Assembly (NCBI RefSeq): GCF_021369635.1
Contig: NZ_JAJNBZ010000006.1
Location: 124,001 to 188,000 of the forward strand
From: Paenibacillus profundus
GTDB taxonomy: Bacteria > Bacillota > Bacilli > Paenibacillales > Paenibacillaceae
Direction of reading: 5' to 3'
Length of the DNA: 64,000 bases
Shown here: positions 28,857 to 38,500 of the stretch, piece by piece
Position numbering within the stretch: position 1 is the stretch's first letter
Layout of the letters: the number at the start of each line of letters is the position of its first letter
Position numbers and translations under genes: made by a program
The notes under the pieces: generated by a model
Told to the model about the DNA's origin: nothing
Seen by the model: only the letters and a program-made list of their open reading frames with translations
The model's database searches: none

Positions 28857-30493
28857 CGTTGTTCATCCAACCGAAGCTTTTCCCATACAATCGGTCTGAA
28901 TGTAGTCGCTCCTAACTGTACGTCAGAGATACGATTGTTCACTACAAACAAGTCGTCGGGGTAAAACAACGGCACACTCATTGCTTCTTCATTCATCAAT
29001 TGAAAAATATCATTGTAAGCTTTAAACCGTTCTTCGTCAGTAAGAGTCGCGGCCGCGCGGTCAATCAAGCTGCTTAACTGCTCCGTGCCGAAAGCGACCG
29101 CTGGAGCCTCATTTGTTTTGTAAAAAAGCGCCATCAGGAAGCTAAGTGGATTGAAGGCATCGGCATACGTCCGGTAGATGAGCAAATCGTAATCTTTGTT
29201 CTTCCACAAAGCATCGTAATACGAAGCCTGCTCCAGAACCTTGAGCTCTACTTGAATGCCAACTTTGGACAATTGGTCCTGAACAGCTTCAGCCAACGGT
29301 TTCCACTCAGGATACTCCTCGGTTTGCAGAACAAGTGAAAATACAAGATTTTCTCCTTCTTTTTCAACCGTTCCATCCCCATTTGCATCCTTCCAGCCAG
29401 CCTCGTTAAGGAGCTGCTTGGCCATCCCCGGATTATATGAGTAACCTTTATTATTATCCTCGGAGACGTAGGCATTAGTTGTCGGAAGTATGCCGGTAGC
29501 TGGACTGCCCGTACCGTCAAACAAGTCTCGTGCGATAGACTGCTTATCAACAGCATAATTAATCGCTTGACGCACCTTTTTATCGGCAATTGCCTTATTT
29601 GCATCATTAACAACAAGGAAGTAAGAAGCGGTGCCCTTTTGAGTGGCCAGCTTCGTCTTCTCTCCATTTTTCAGTAATGATAAGCTTTCCAACGGAATTT
29701 TACTAACTTCGCCTCCCGCAATATCAATAGTGCCGTTCTGGGCGGCTAGGACACGCGATTGGGAATCCGGAACCACCTTGAACGTGAGCTTGTCAATTCC
29801 GGACTTATCGCCCCAATAGGTAGAATTAGGCGTAAAAACAGTTTGTACATCTTGTATATATTCTGCCTGTACCCACGCTGCTGTGCCGATCGCCTTAACA
29901 AATTTGCCCTCCGGATCGCCGGCCGGTTCGACGGAAGTCGGACTCATGATTCGAAACGGCCTAGGGTAGGAAAGTTCCGCAAGTGTCATATAATAATGCT
30001 TCGTAAACGTAAGCTTAACGGTAAACTCATCTATCACTTCGACCGATTTTAGATTTTTCGAGGTCAACAGCCAATCATGCTCAGGCTTATTCGCCCAACG
30101 ATCCACGGAGAACTTTACTGCTTCTGCATTAAAAGGCGTTCCGTCAGAAAATTGGACATCCTTACGTAAATGAAACGTATACTCTTTGCCATCCGGCGAA
30201 ATATCCCAAGACTCAGCTAAAGCGGGTTGGATCTCCCCTTTTTCTCCATACTCAACCAGAGAATCGTAAATTAACGGGTAAGCTTGCATCATTCCTTCAT
30301 AAGAAGCTGCATCCAGTCGGTTGATTCCACTATCCGTACTGCTTGCGACGGTAATCTGTTTGGCTTCGGATGGAGCAGCCTCGGAGGATTCTTTTGCACA
30401 ACCGGCAATGACGATAACCGCCAGCATCAGAATAAACCATGGTTTGAGCATTTCTATGGGTGCTTTGTATCTTACAGCATTTTTTATTCTCAC
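28853..30493 (-). CDS. ABC importer substrate-binding lipoprotein, NikA-like
   Basis: 546-residue extracellular lipoprotein. A hydrophobic signal (MLKPWFILMLAVIVIAGC) ends in a lipobox, so Cys is lipidated. The body is an SBP family 5 protein. Several segments follow NikA more closely than peptide-binding OppA: YYMTLAELSYPRPFRIMSP, GTAAWVQAEY, YWGDKSGIDKLTFKVVPD, and RTYADAFNPLSFL near the ligand site. It therefore probably binds a nickel, cobalt, zinc or metal-metallophore ligand. The start is GTG 30493; an internal ATG at codon 15 has no good ribosome site. It is the first gene of the operon (A-B-C-D-E order). Confidence 0.85.
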   Translation of the reverse strand: MRIKNAVRYKAPIEMLKPWFILMLAVIVIAGCAKESSEAAPSEAKQITVASSTDSGINRLDAASYEGMMQAYPLIYDSLVEYGEKGEIQPALAESWDISPDGKEYTFHLRKDVQFSDGTPFNAEAVKFSVDRWANKPEHDWLLTSKNLKSVEVIDEFTVKLTFTKHYYMTLAELSYPRPFRIMSPTSVEPAGDPEGKFVKAIGTAAWVQAEYIQDVQTVFTPNSTYWGDKSGIDKLTFKVVPDSQSRVLAAQNGTIDIAGGEVSKIPLESLSLLKNGEKTKLATQKGTASYFLVVNDANKAIADKKVRQAINYAVDKQSIARDLFDGTGSPATGILPTTNAYVSEDNNKGYSYNPGMAKQLLNEAGWKDANGDGTVEKEGENLVFSLVLQTEEYPEWKPLAEAVQDQLSKVGIQVELKVLEQASYYDALWKNKDYDLLIYRTYADAFNPLSFLMALFYKTNEAPAVAFGTEQLSSLIDRAAATLTDEERFKAYNDIFQLMNEEAMSVPLFYPDDLFVVNNRISDVQLGATTFRPIVWEKLRLDEQR

Positions 30494-30879
30494 AATCTCT
30501 CTTCTCCCCGCGATATTGAATTACTTGAATAAAGTTTTGATACGGCTTCGTTACTTTTCTCAAAATATTGGAGAGGCGATACTCTCCCCATTTGGCGTTT
30601 CCGCTCACTCTCCCCTTCTGTCAGTAGCCACGATTCCCGCATGACTCAGGCGCTAGGTAGTGTAATCTGACGGTGATGCTGCTGCATCATCCGAGAAGCC
30701 ATGTTACTAGAGGCATGCACAGCAAAGGTCAATCACCCATACGAAAGATGCGCCTTCTGAACGAGAGGGAGAGTGGTGAGAAGGACCTGGCAGCGTATCG
30801 ATACTGACTGGAAATGTGATCTTTCTCTAATTCAACTTATATTATTTTTTCCGTGTGATGAAAAAAAGCTTGCCCTCCT
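30494..30879. other. Intergenic region between divergent importer operon and methyltransferase
   Basis: About 385 bp without a supported gene. It contains several hairpins: GGAGAG-N6-CTCTCC at about 30570-30588, and an eight-pair stem of the form GGTGATGC/GCATCATC at about 30673-30692. It is much less AT-rich than other intergenic regions. I could not match it to SAM, cobalamin, T-box, lysine or NiCo riboswitch cores on either strand. It may hold the importer leader or an old element. Confidence 0.3.
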
Positions 30880-30900
30880 TAATCGTAATGTTTACTATTA
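30880..30900. promoter_or_regulatory. Zur/Fur-family operator-like palindrome
   Basis: Two ten-base arms, TAATCGTAAT and TTTACTATTA, flank a central G. The arms are complementary at eight of ten positions. The left arm matches the Bacillus Zur box half (TCGTAAT). It sits about 57 bp upstream of the methyltransferase start and may act on the divergent importer too. Confidence 0.5.
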
Positions 30901-30956
30901 TAGGAGCGCGTTTGCAAAACTGTCAATATAAAATAGACAAGATCAAGGAGGGTATG

Positions 30957-31706
30957 ATGGAAACGAAAAACCGTTCTCAACAATATTGGGATGAAAGCGC
31001 CGAGGTTTATAATGATATCGTTTTGGATGAGCTTAACAGCTTTAAAGCGCCGGCATGGAGGGCCATAATTGAGCAGCATATCGGCAGCGGATCGGGGCTT
31101 GATGTGCTGGATGTCGGTACCGGACCCGGTTTTTTTGCGATTCTGTTGAGCGGTATGAATCATACGGTTACGGCTGTCGATTCATCGCCGCTCATGCTCA
31201 AGCAGGCGCAATTCAACGCCTTCCGAGCGGGGGCTGGCGCTCGGTTTATACAAGGAGATATTGGCGTTCTCCCTTTCCAGGAAGCCAGCTTCGACGTCAT
31301 TATAAGCCGCAATGTAACCTGGACACTGCCGCAGCCTTTCGCAACATACGATTCATGGCACAGACTGCTGCGTCCGGGCGGAAAAATCGTTATATTTGAT
31401 GCGAATTGGAATAAACATCTTGTAGATGAAGAGCAGCGCAAGCAGTATATGGAAGATTCCGAAACCGCGAGAAGGATGGGTTATGGCATTGAGCTGGAAG
31501 AAAGCCTCGAGCGCGAAGGCGATGAAATTACGAGTAAGCTTCCGCTTACCTTTGAGCATCGTCCTGATTGGGATGTGCAATCACTGGAGAAAATCGGTTA
31601 TAAGGAGATTGTCTGCAATTGGGGATTTGACGAAGCTATCTACACAGAAAGCGAAAAAGTGCTGAACAGGACGACGCCCATGTTCTCCATTGTCGCGGAA
31701 AAGTAA
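30957..31706 (+). CDS. Class I SAM-dependent methyltransferase
   Basis: 249-residue methyltransferase of the UbiE/type 11 kind. The SAM-binding motif I is VLDVGTGPGFFAILL, the acidic end of strand 2 is AVDSSPLMLKQAQ, and motif GDIGVLPFQEASFDVI follows. An R-P-G-G turn (LRPGGKIVIFDANW) is typical. The substrate is unknown. AAGGAGGG is placed for the ATG at 30957; the frame is open further upstream. It is divergent from the NikA-like operon and has a Zur-like palindrome in its promoter, so a role in metal or metallophore metabolism is possible. Confidence 0.85.
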   Translation: METKNRSQQYWDESAEVYNDIVLDELNSFKAPAWRAIIEQHIGSGSGLDVLDVGTGPGFFAILLSGMNHTVTAVDSSPLMLKQAQFNAFRAGAGARFIQGDIGVLPFQEASFDVIISRNVTWTLPQPFATYDSWHRLLRPGGKIVIFDANWNKHLVDEEQRKQYMEDSETARRMGYGIELEESLEREGDEITSKLPLTFEHRPDWDVQSLEKIGYKEIVCNWGFDEAIYTESEKVLNRTTPMFSIVAEK

Positions 31707-31727
31707 GTTAGCCAGTCAGATTAAGGA

Positions 31728-31764
31728 AGAACAGCTTGTCCTTCTTCTAGGGACAAGCTGTTCT
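31728..31764 (+). terminator. Terminator-like hairpin after methyltransferase
   Basis: Perfect 14-bp stem (AGAACAGCTTGTCC and complement) with a nine-base loop, 20 bp after the stop codon. There is no clear U-run, so efficiency is uncertain. Confidence 0.55.
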
Positions 31765-31802
31765 GCGATCTAATAGTTGGGCAGTGTGTCGCATATGAGT
31801 TC

Positions 31803-32276
31803 TTACTTTGTCGACGGTATAATATATTTCATTTTCAAAAATTCAAACCGCCCCCCGTTGGTTGCCTGCATAAATGTATTCAAGGCTGCAAATCCCGCTT
31901 TTTTGTAAACCTTGATCGCTCTTTCATTGAAAGCAGCGACGGCAAGCGTCAGCGTTTTAGGACAATATTTCTCTTTAGCAAACTCAATGCCAAATTGCAT
32001 AAAACCTAGCCCCATTCCTTTTCCCGTTACATGCGGCTTCATTCACAACCCAATGTCCACTGTATCGGCATCCGTTCGATGGAAGCAGAAAAAGCCGATT
32101 AATTGATCATGTTCGAAGACACTCAAATATTTATTTCCCCGCTCTTCGGCACTGATGAATTCTTCCAGATCGTCTTTGTCCGCCTCCATATCATAAAAGG
32201 AATAGATTCCATCATAATGCCAATTCGCTATTATATCAGATTTATGCTGATTCATTACATGAATGGTATATGACAT
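31803..32276 (-). pseudogene. GNAT acetyltransferase interrupted by an in-frame TGA
   Basis: The frame starting at ATG 32276 (MSYTIHVMNQHKSDII) reads through a GNAT N-terminal half to FFCFHRTDADTVDIGL. It then meets TGA at 32043-32045 and continues in the same frame with MKPHVTGKGMGLGFMQFGIEFA, the acetyl-CoA binding motif, to a normal end (157 sense codons including the interrupted site). One base change (GGA or CGA to TGA) would explain it. No selenocysteine system is expected, so the gene is likely dead, unless both halves reassociate or the base is a sequencing error. Confidence 0.75.
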
Positions 32277-32298
32277 CGCGTCATCATTCCTCTTTTCT

Positions 32299-32559
32299 CT
32301 ATACTTGCCATTCACTTCTGCAAAAGCCCTTACCGGAAATGTCCTTGCCCTCGGAATATCGATGAAACGAGGTATCAATATATGTTCCTGTATTCGATAC
32401 CATTTCGATTTTACCGATTTGAAACTCCGTTCCTTCTTCGTAGAGCTCTTTAGAGGCTTCTCTGCTCAAATAATCGCATATATGCGGGGCAGGCAATCCT
32501 TTGTATGTAACTAACCCTTCTTCAATCGTATGGCTTAGATCGACAAGCTGTCTTTTCAT
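32299..32559 (-). pseudogene. Truncated cyclase / kynurenine-formamidase-like gene
   Basis: ATG 32559 has AAGGAGAG upstream and opens a frame MKRQLVDLSHTIEEGLVTYKG that leads to SNTGTYIDTSFHRYSEGKDIS. This is the N-terminal metal-binding part of the cyclase (PF04199-type) family, which is normally about 210 residues. The frame ends after 86 codons with unrelated residues (GKGFCRSEWQV), right where the GNAT fragment starts. It looks like the product of a deletion joining two genes. Confidence 0.7.
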
Positions 32560-32669
32560 GGGTCTCTCCTTATGAAGTTCTAACAAATTTTCTCAATTTG
32601 TTTATAGCATAAATTGGATTGCGAAATACGTCAAACCTAATAAAATCCCGTTTTTTCGAACCTATCCTG

Positions 32670-33602
32670 TCACTTGGAATTTACCTTCGCAAGTTCCTCT
32701 GCTTGAAGCTGAAACCACCAGAGAAAGGCCGCCCATCCCCTCCACGATGCCCATCGTTCCGCCAGTTGCCGCACCTGCTCCTCCGTAGCCTTTTTTCCGA
32801 TCCCATAGGTTCGGCCGATAATGGACTGCAGCCCCACATCGGCCGCCGGGATTGCGTCTGGAAACCCAAGTCCACGCATAAGGACAGACTCTGCCGTCCA
32901 CCTGCCCACACCCTTGTATTGCATCAAAGTCTTGCACGCAAGGCTATAATCAACGTTACGCAGCTCCGGCAGGTTCAAATCACCGCCTGCAACCGCTTCA
33001 GACACGGTTATAATGGTTCTCGCCTTTTGATGACTCATTTGAATGTCTCGCAGTGATTCTTCCTTAAGCATTGCAACGTCTCCGGGCTGCGGAAAAACCC
33101 CGTATTCCGTTCTGTCATACGCAATCTTTCGACCGCACAATTCCACAAAAGCGAGCTTCAGCTTACGCGCAAATCGCACATGAACCTGTTGTCCGATAAT
33201 GGCCCAGATGAGCGCTTCATAAGGATCCGCGACAAGCACCGGACGCAGACCGCGATAGTTGTGTATGAGGCGTCCAAGTATCGGGTCATGAGCGTACAGC
33301 TTGTGAAAAGATAACGGATCTGTATCTAGCGTAAACGTCCGTTTCACCCATGAAACAGCTTTTTCTGCGATTTCCTTACTGATTTTTTCCCCCGTTAATT
33401 GTAGATGCAGCATCGTATGGTCTATTGGTCCCATGCTTGTGATCTGAACGAGCACATCCGAGCCTGCAATGGTTAACGCTCGGGAAAACCGCTGCTGATC
33501 AATTCGTTCCAATATAGCAGCAGTAGACGAACGAAGATAGGCCAAAGCCAACCCAAAGTTGTACGGACGCGCAGGCGCAATGTCAGTCTCAAAAATGTCC
33601 AT
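32670..33602 (-). CDS. alkA: DNA-3-methyladenine glycosylase II
   Basis: 310-residue base-excision repair enzyme of the HhH-GPD superfamily. The helix-hairpin-helix and catalytic segment is LMQYKGVGRWTAESVLMRGLGFPDAIPAADVGLQ, with the catalytic Asp in AADVGL. The N-terminal domain resembles the AlkA_N fold, and the length matches the family. It excises alkylated purines from DNA. It stands alone on the minus strand between the truncated cyclase and the repeat region. Confidence 0.9.
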   Translation of the reverse strand: MDIFETDIAPARPYNFGLALAYLRSSTAAILERIDQQRFSRALTIAGSDVLVQITSMGPIDHTMLHLQLTGEKISKEIAEKAVSWVKRTFTLDTDPLSFHKLYAHDPILGRLIHNYRGLRPVLVADPYEALIWAIIGQQVHVRFARKLKLAFVELCGRKIAYDRTEYGVFPQPGDVAMLKEESLRDIQMSHQKARTIITVSEAVAGGDLNLPELRNVDYSLACKTLMQYKGVGRWTAESVLMRGLGFPDAIPAADVGLQSIIGRTYGIGKKATEEQVRQLAERWASWRGWAAFLWWFQLQAEELAKVNSK

Positions 33603-33859
33603 TCCTCTTTACCTCCAGTTGTGGTGCAACAAATTTCTCGCATTTGCCCAACATCGAAGTAATAAGGTAACAGTAAATGTTGGCTATCCCAGTATAAGAT
33701 GCAGTAACTTCGACGAGCATCGAAATGTGGATGTTTCTACATTTGACGCGCAAAGAGGCCGTGGAAATGGTGGGTACCCGTATACGAGGCGTCTAGGATG
33801 CAGAATTGCGAATAGTCATAGAAGCAAATCTTTATATCATCCCCCTTTATCCCCTCCTA

Positions 33860-34043
33860 CATTGGATTCTATACAGTGGAAAAACACGTTTACCTTTATA
33901 ACGGCAGGTTTCATTGGATTCTGTCCAATGCTTTGACATTATTTCCGCCGCATACGCTGAAAACAACCTATCCGCTGTACAAAATACAGTCTGCATATCG
34001 CTTACCCGTCTGCTCGGTACATTCCACTGTACGTTTTCCAATG
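33860..34043. repeat. Array of four short imperfect repeats, ~52-58 bp apart
   Basis: Four copies of a 22-bp motif of the form CATTGGATT-N4-ACAGTGGAA. Two are forward (33860, 33912) and two reverse (33970, 34022), spaced 52, 58 and 52 bp. The second copy is also a palindrome (CATTGGA-N5-TCCAATG). The sequence between copies is not conserved. The rest of the gene-free stretch 33603-34473 shows no supported gene. The same motif recurs at 54643, 56347 and 60788-60973, so this is a dispersed family. Confidence 0.7.
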
Positions 34044-34473
34044 GGCTAGTATCATAGGGCTAGCTTCGACCGCCAAAAACAGTGTAGTTCACCATATATT
34101 GCTGCTCTCTTTCGCATATGAATTCCATAGATTTCACAGGATTACGCTGCTCTGTCACAAAGCTGAGGAATGCCTCACAAAGCCTTTTATTCGCCGCGTC
34201 GATCCCATTCTTCTATTACCCTCTCGCCTACAAGCTTATTACAATAAAAGGCCGGAACACGCTCCGAGCTTTGAACCTTTTCAAGAATGAAGTTATGCAA
34301 CTAGCATTCCAGCCTCTCATTCGTTATTTTTTTCTAGCAAAATGCTGCCATATTGTACCTTTATTCGTGAAACTGTGTTAAATTAAGCACGTATAATTAT
34401 TAGCTTTCTTTATTTTGGAACGACGTTCCTAGATAGAGACAACCTATACATCGCAAAAGGAGTGGTATAAATC

Positions 34474-35508
34474 TTGAAAAAACATTGGCTGTGCGCTAGC
34501 GTGCTTGCGTTAACGCTGAGTGTCGTATTAACAGGTTGCACCCCGCAATCAGAACAACCGCTGCAAGGAGCACAGGAAAAAGAAACTCCTGTTCAAGTCG
34601 CTCCGATTGAGATTGGAGCTCTTAGCTTGCAGAATGAAATTATCGGAACAGCCAATCCGAACAAAACCATCGACGTCATTCCAAAACTCAACGGCGAGCT
34701 GAGCAAACTAAATGTGAAAAAGGGGGATTACATCAATAAAGGAGCTTCTCTGGGCAGCATCAACGCAGAGGACTTGGAAATCCAACTGCAATTGGAACAG
34801 TTCGCCTTAGAGCAGGCTCAGGATCAATATAAAAACACGCATAACGCTGCACCGGCAGAAATGGAACTGGATCAAGCGAAGCGAAGCGTCGAGCAAGCCC
34901 GGCTGCGGGTGAAACAAGCCCAGAACCGGATAGATGACGCCTATCTGAAGGCTCCGATTAGCGGGCAAGTCATTCGCGTCGCCGCCGAAGAAGGGGGATT
35001 CGTCACGTCAACTTCCCCGCTGTTTACCATCGTGTCCACCAATCCGGTTACGTTAACTGCCAATGTCAGCGCCAACCAAATGCTGCTGCTGCAGGACAGG
35101 AAGGAAGCGAAGGTGGAAATTCCTGATCTGGGAAAATCTTTTTCCTCCAAGATTACCTACCTTTCTCCTATAACCAACGAATCCGGCTTCTATACATTGG
35201 AAGCGCAGGCGGACAATAAGGACGATGTGATTAAGCCGGGAATGGTTGCGAAATTCATTGTCGATCAGGAGCTGCTGAAAGACGCTCTTCTCATCCCTAC
35301 CGAATCCATTGTGGAGAAAAACGGAGCGACACATATATACATAGTGAAGGACGGCCGCGCAGTTGAAAAAGCTGTCGAGGTATTGGAGTCACAGACGAAA
35401 ATGTCTGCTGTGAAAGGCGATTTCCATAAAAACGATCAAGTCGTCGTGAAAGGTCAGTTCACGTTAAGCGATGGCAACAAAGTGAAGATTATCGAGGGGG
35501 CGCGATAA
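34474..35508 (+). CDS. RND efflux periplasmic-adaptor-like lipoprotein (HlyD/MFP family)
   Basis: 344 residues with an N-terminal lipoprotein signal (LTLSVVLTGC), followed by a beta-barrel/lipoyl/coiled-coil adaptor. The coiled coil spans about 100-160 (LEIQLQLEQFALEQAQDQYKN and on), followed by APISGQVIRVAAEEGGFV of the lipoyl half-motif. It links the RND pump to the outside of the membrane. TTG 34474 is the start, with AAAAGGAG about ten bases upstream. The RND permease gene follows after one base, so they form an operon. Confidence 0.9.
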   Translation: MKKHWLCASVLALTLSVVLTGCTPQSEQPLQGAQEKETPVQVAPIEIGALSLQNEIIGTANPNKTIDVIPKLNGELSKLNVKKGDYINKGASLGSINAEDLEIQLQLEQFALEQAQDQYKNTHNAAPAEMELDQAKRSVEQARLRVKQAQNRIDDAYLKAPISGQVIRVAAEEGGFVTSTSPLFTIVSTNPVTLTANVSANQMLLLQDRKEAKVEIPDLGKSFSSKITYLSPITNESGFYTLEAQADNKDDVIKPGMVAKFIVDQELLKDALLIPTESIVEKNGATHIYIVKDGRAVEKAVEVLESQTKMSAVKGDFHKNDQVVVKGQFTLSDGNKVKIIEGAR

Positions 35509-35509
35509 C

Positions 35510-38500
35510 GTGAAAATCATTGATATCTCCGTTAAGCGTCCAATCGGCGTCATCATGATCGTGCTCGCCATTATTGCGCTCGGCTTGATCAGCTTGCGCA
35601 GCCTCGCGATCGACTTGTTTCCGAAAATCGATCTGCCGATTGCCGTCGTTGCGACTTCTTATCAAGGCGCGGCGCCCGAGGAAATCGAGAAACTAATCTC
35701 GCGGCCGCTGGAATCCTCCTTAAGCACCATCCAAGGGATTAATACGGTCTCCTCGCAATCGCAAGCGAATTCATCCCTAGTCATGCTGAATTTTAAAACC
35801 GGCACCAATATGGATAACGCCTTAATTGACGTGCGGGAAAAAGTCGATCAAATCAAAAGGATGTTGCCTGAAGCCGCCAACGATCCGACCGTGCTCCGCT
35901 TTGACCCGAACCAAATGCCCATCATAACTCTGGGATTGACGGGAGCTCAGCCAGAGAAGCTGCAGGAGATTGCCGACAACAGCATTATCCCCTTCTTTGA
36001 ACGGGAAAACGGTGTCGCCTCCGTCTCCGTCCAGGGCGGAAAAACACGGGAAATTCTCGTTGAGCTGGACCGCGCCAATCTGGCCCGCTACGGCATTACG
36101 CCTTCGCAGGTTGTGCAGGCGCTCAATATGGAGAACAAATCCGCGGCGGCAGGAAGCGTCCCGAAGGGTGTGCAGGAGCTTCAAATCCGCATCAAAGGCG
36201 AATTTTCTTCTGTAGATGAAATTCAACAAACCTTGATCCATTTGCCTAACGGCGGGCAGATTCAAGTGAGCGACGTGGCTCAGGTCACCGATACATTCAA
36301 GAAGCAAAATTCGCTTACGCTGGTTAACGGCAGCCCTGCGCTAGTGTTGTCGGTGCAGAGACAATCAGACGCGAACACGGTAGCGGTAGCGGATCATATT
36401 TACAAGGCAATGGACAAGCTGGAAGCGAAGCTGCCGCAAGGAATCGAGCTAAAGATGGTATCGGACACCTCCATTTTTATCCGTCAATCGATGGATAGTG
36501 TCGTCAGCAATATGCTCAGCGGCGGCGCGCTGGCGATATTGATTTTGATTTTATTTTTGCGCAGCGTCCGCTCAACGTTTGTTATCGGCATATCGATGCC
36601 GATCGCCATCATTTCTACGTTTACACTCATGCATTTTACAGGGCAAACGCTCAATGTCATTTCCATGGGCGGCCTTGCGCTCGGAATCGGGATGATGGTA
36701 GACAACTCCATTGTCATCTTGGAAAATATTTTCACGTTTCGGCAAAAAGGAATGTCTATGAAAGAAGCCGCGGTCAAAGGCGCTTCCGAGCTGGCTTCCG
36801 CCGTAATCGCGTCCACCATGACGACGTTGGTCGTGTTCTTGCCGATCGTGTTCGTGCAAGGAATTACGTCGGATATATTCCGGCCGCTGGCTTTAACGGT
36901 CTGCTTCTCCCTTATTGCTTCTCTCGTCGTGGCGATAACGCTCATTCCGATGCTGTCTTCCAAGCTGGTATCCGCGAAGAAGAAGGAAAAGGCAGAGAAG
37001 AAGGGCTGGTATACCCGCTTTTTTGGTCTTTTTATTACGTTCTACAAAAAAATATTGCGTTGGGTGCTCGGACACCGCAAAACGACGGTATTCGGCACGT
37101 TTGTGTTGTTAATCGGGAGTTTCTTCCTCGTTCCATTCATTGGTATGGAGTTTATGCCGGGCGGCGATCAGGGCCAAATCCAAATCACCGTTCAGACGCC
37201 AAGCGGCACGAATCTAGAGGAAACCAAAAAAATAGCTGACAAAGTATCCTTACTACTAAAGCCATATGAGAAGGTAATCGACACCGCGTCGGAATCGATC
37301 GGTGGAGGTGGCGGCCCGTTCGGAGGAAGCGCCAATTCAGCGACATTTATGATTCAGCTGGTTCGCGCAACCGAACGGGAGATTACAACGGCCGAGATGA
37401 TGCGGCAATTAACGGAAGCGGCCGGAGAATTAGCCGGAGCGGAGATTACCGTTTCTGCGATGGAATCCGGGTTCGGAGCGGGGGCACCGATCCAAATCAA
37501 ATTAAACGGGCAAGAGCAAGATGTGCTGGAGGAGGTCGCCAATCAGGTCGTGTGGCTCATTTCCGAGATCGATGGCGTCTATAATGCAGAATCATCTGCG
37601 GCGGAAGGAAATGCCGAGTTGAATATTACTATCGACCGGAGCTTGGCCGCTAAATATGGATTGACCTACCAGCAAATCATGAATGAAATTTCGCTTGCGA
37701 TTAACGGGCAGTTGGCAACGCAATACCGGGAGGGCGGCAATGAATATGATGTGCGAGTCATCATGCCTGAAGAGAGCCGTTCAAGCATTGCGGCGCTAAA
37801 CACGTTAACGATTCAATCGCAGAGCGGCAGATTGGTTCCGCTGTCCGACGTGGCTGAATTTAACCAGCTTCAAGGACCTGTCATGATTCAGCGTGAAAAT
37901 CAACAGCGGCAAATCAACGTTACCGCCGATATTTCGGGAAGAGATTTGGGCAGCATCTCCACCGAAATTGAACAAGCGCTGATGACAATGAACTTTCCGG
38001 AGGGGTATTCCTACTCAATGGGCGGCCAAACCGAGGATATGATGAAGTCCTTTGTCGATCTCGGCATCGCTCTCATCTTCTCTATTTTCCTGGTCTATGT
38101 CGTGATGGCGGTTCAATTCGAGTCCTTGCTCTATCCGTTCATTATTATGTTCGCCATGCCGACGACCTTCACGGGTGTCGTGCTGGGCTTGTTCATCACC
38201 AAAACTCCGTTAAGCGTAACCGCCTTAATCGGAGTCATTATGCTAGCGGGTATCGTAGTGAACAACGCGATTATTCTGGTTGATTACATCAACATCATGC
38301 GCAGAAGCGGACTCGAGCGGACAGAGGCAATCATGCAAGGGGCGCCAAGCCGGATTCGTCCGATTTTCATGACAACCTTGACGACCGTGCTCGGATTGCT
38401 GCCGCTCGCGCTCGGCATCGGCGAAGGCGCAGAAATGCAGGCTCCTCTTGCCGTCGTCGTTATATTCGGCTTGTCTTGCTCGACCATCTTTACATTGCTG

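Noticed and set aside
30600-30830. Possible cobalamin, SAM, T-box or NiCo riboswitch upstream of the NikA-like gene
   Set aside because: I compared the conserved cores from memory on both strands and found no convincing match; only partial resemblance to the cobalamin core region.
33860-34043. CRISPR array
   Set aside because: Repeats are too degenerate and occur in both orientations, and no cas genes are present.
36484-36963. Antisense ORF of 159 codons inside the RND permease
   Set aside because: Shadow of a conserved membrane protein gene with no start signal.
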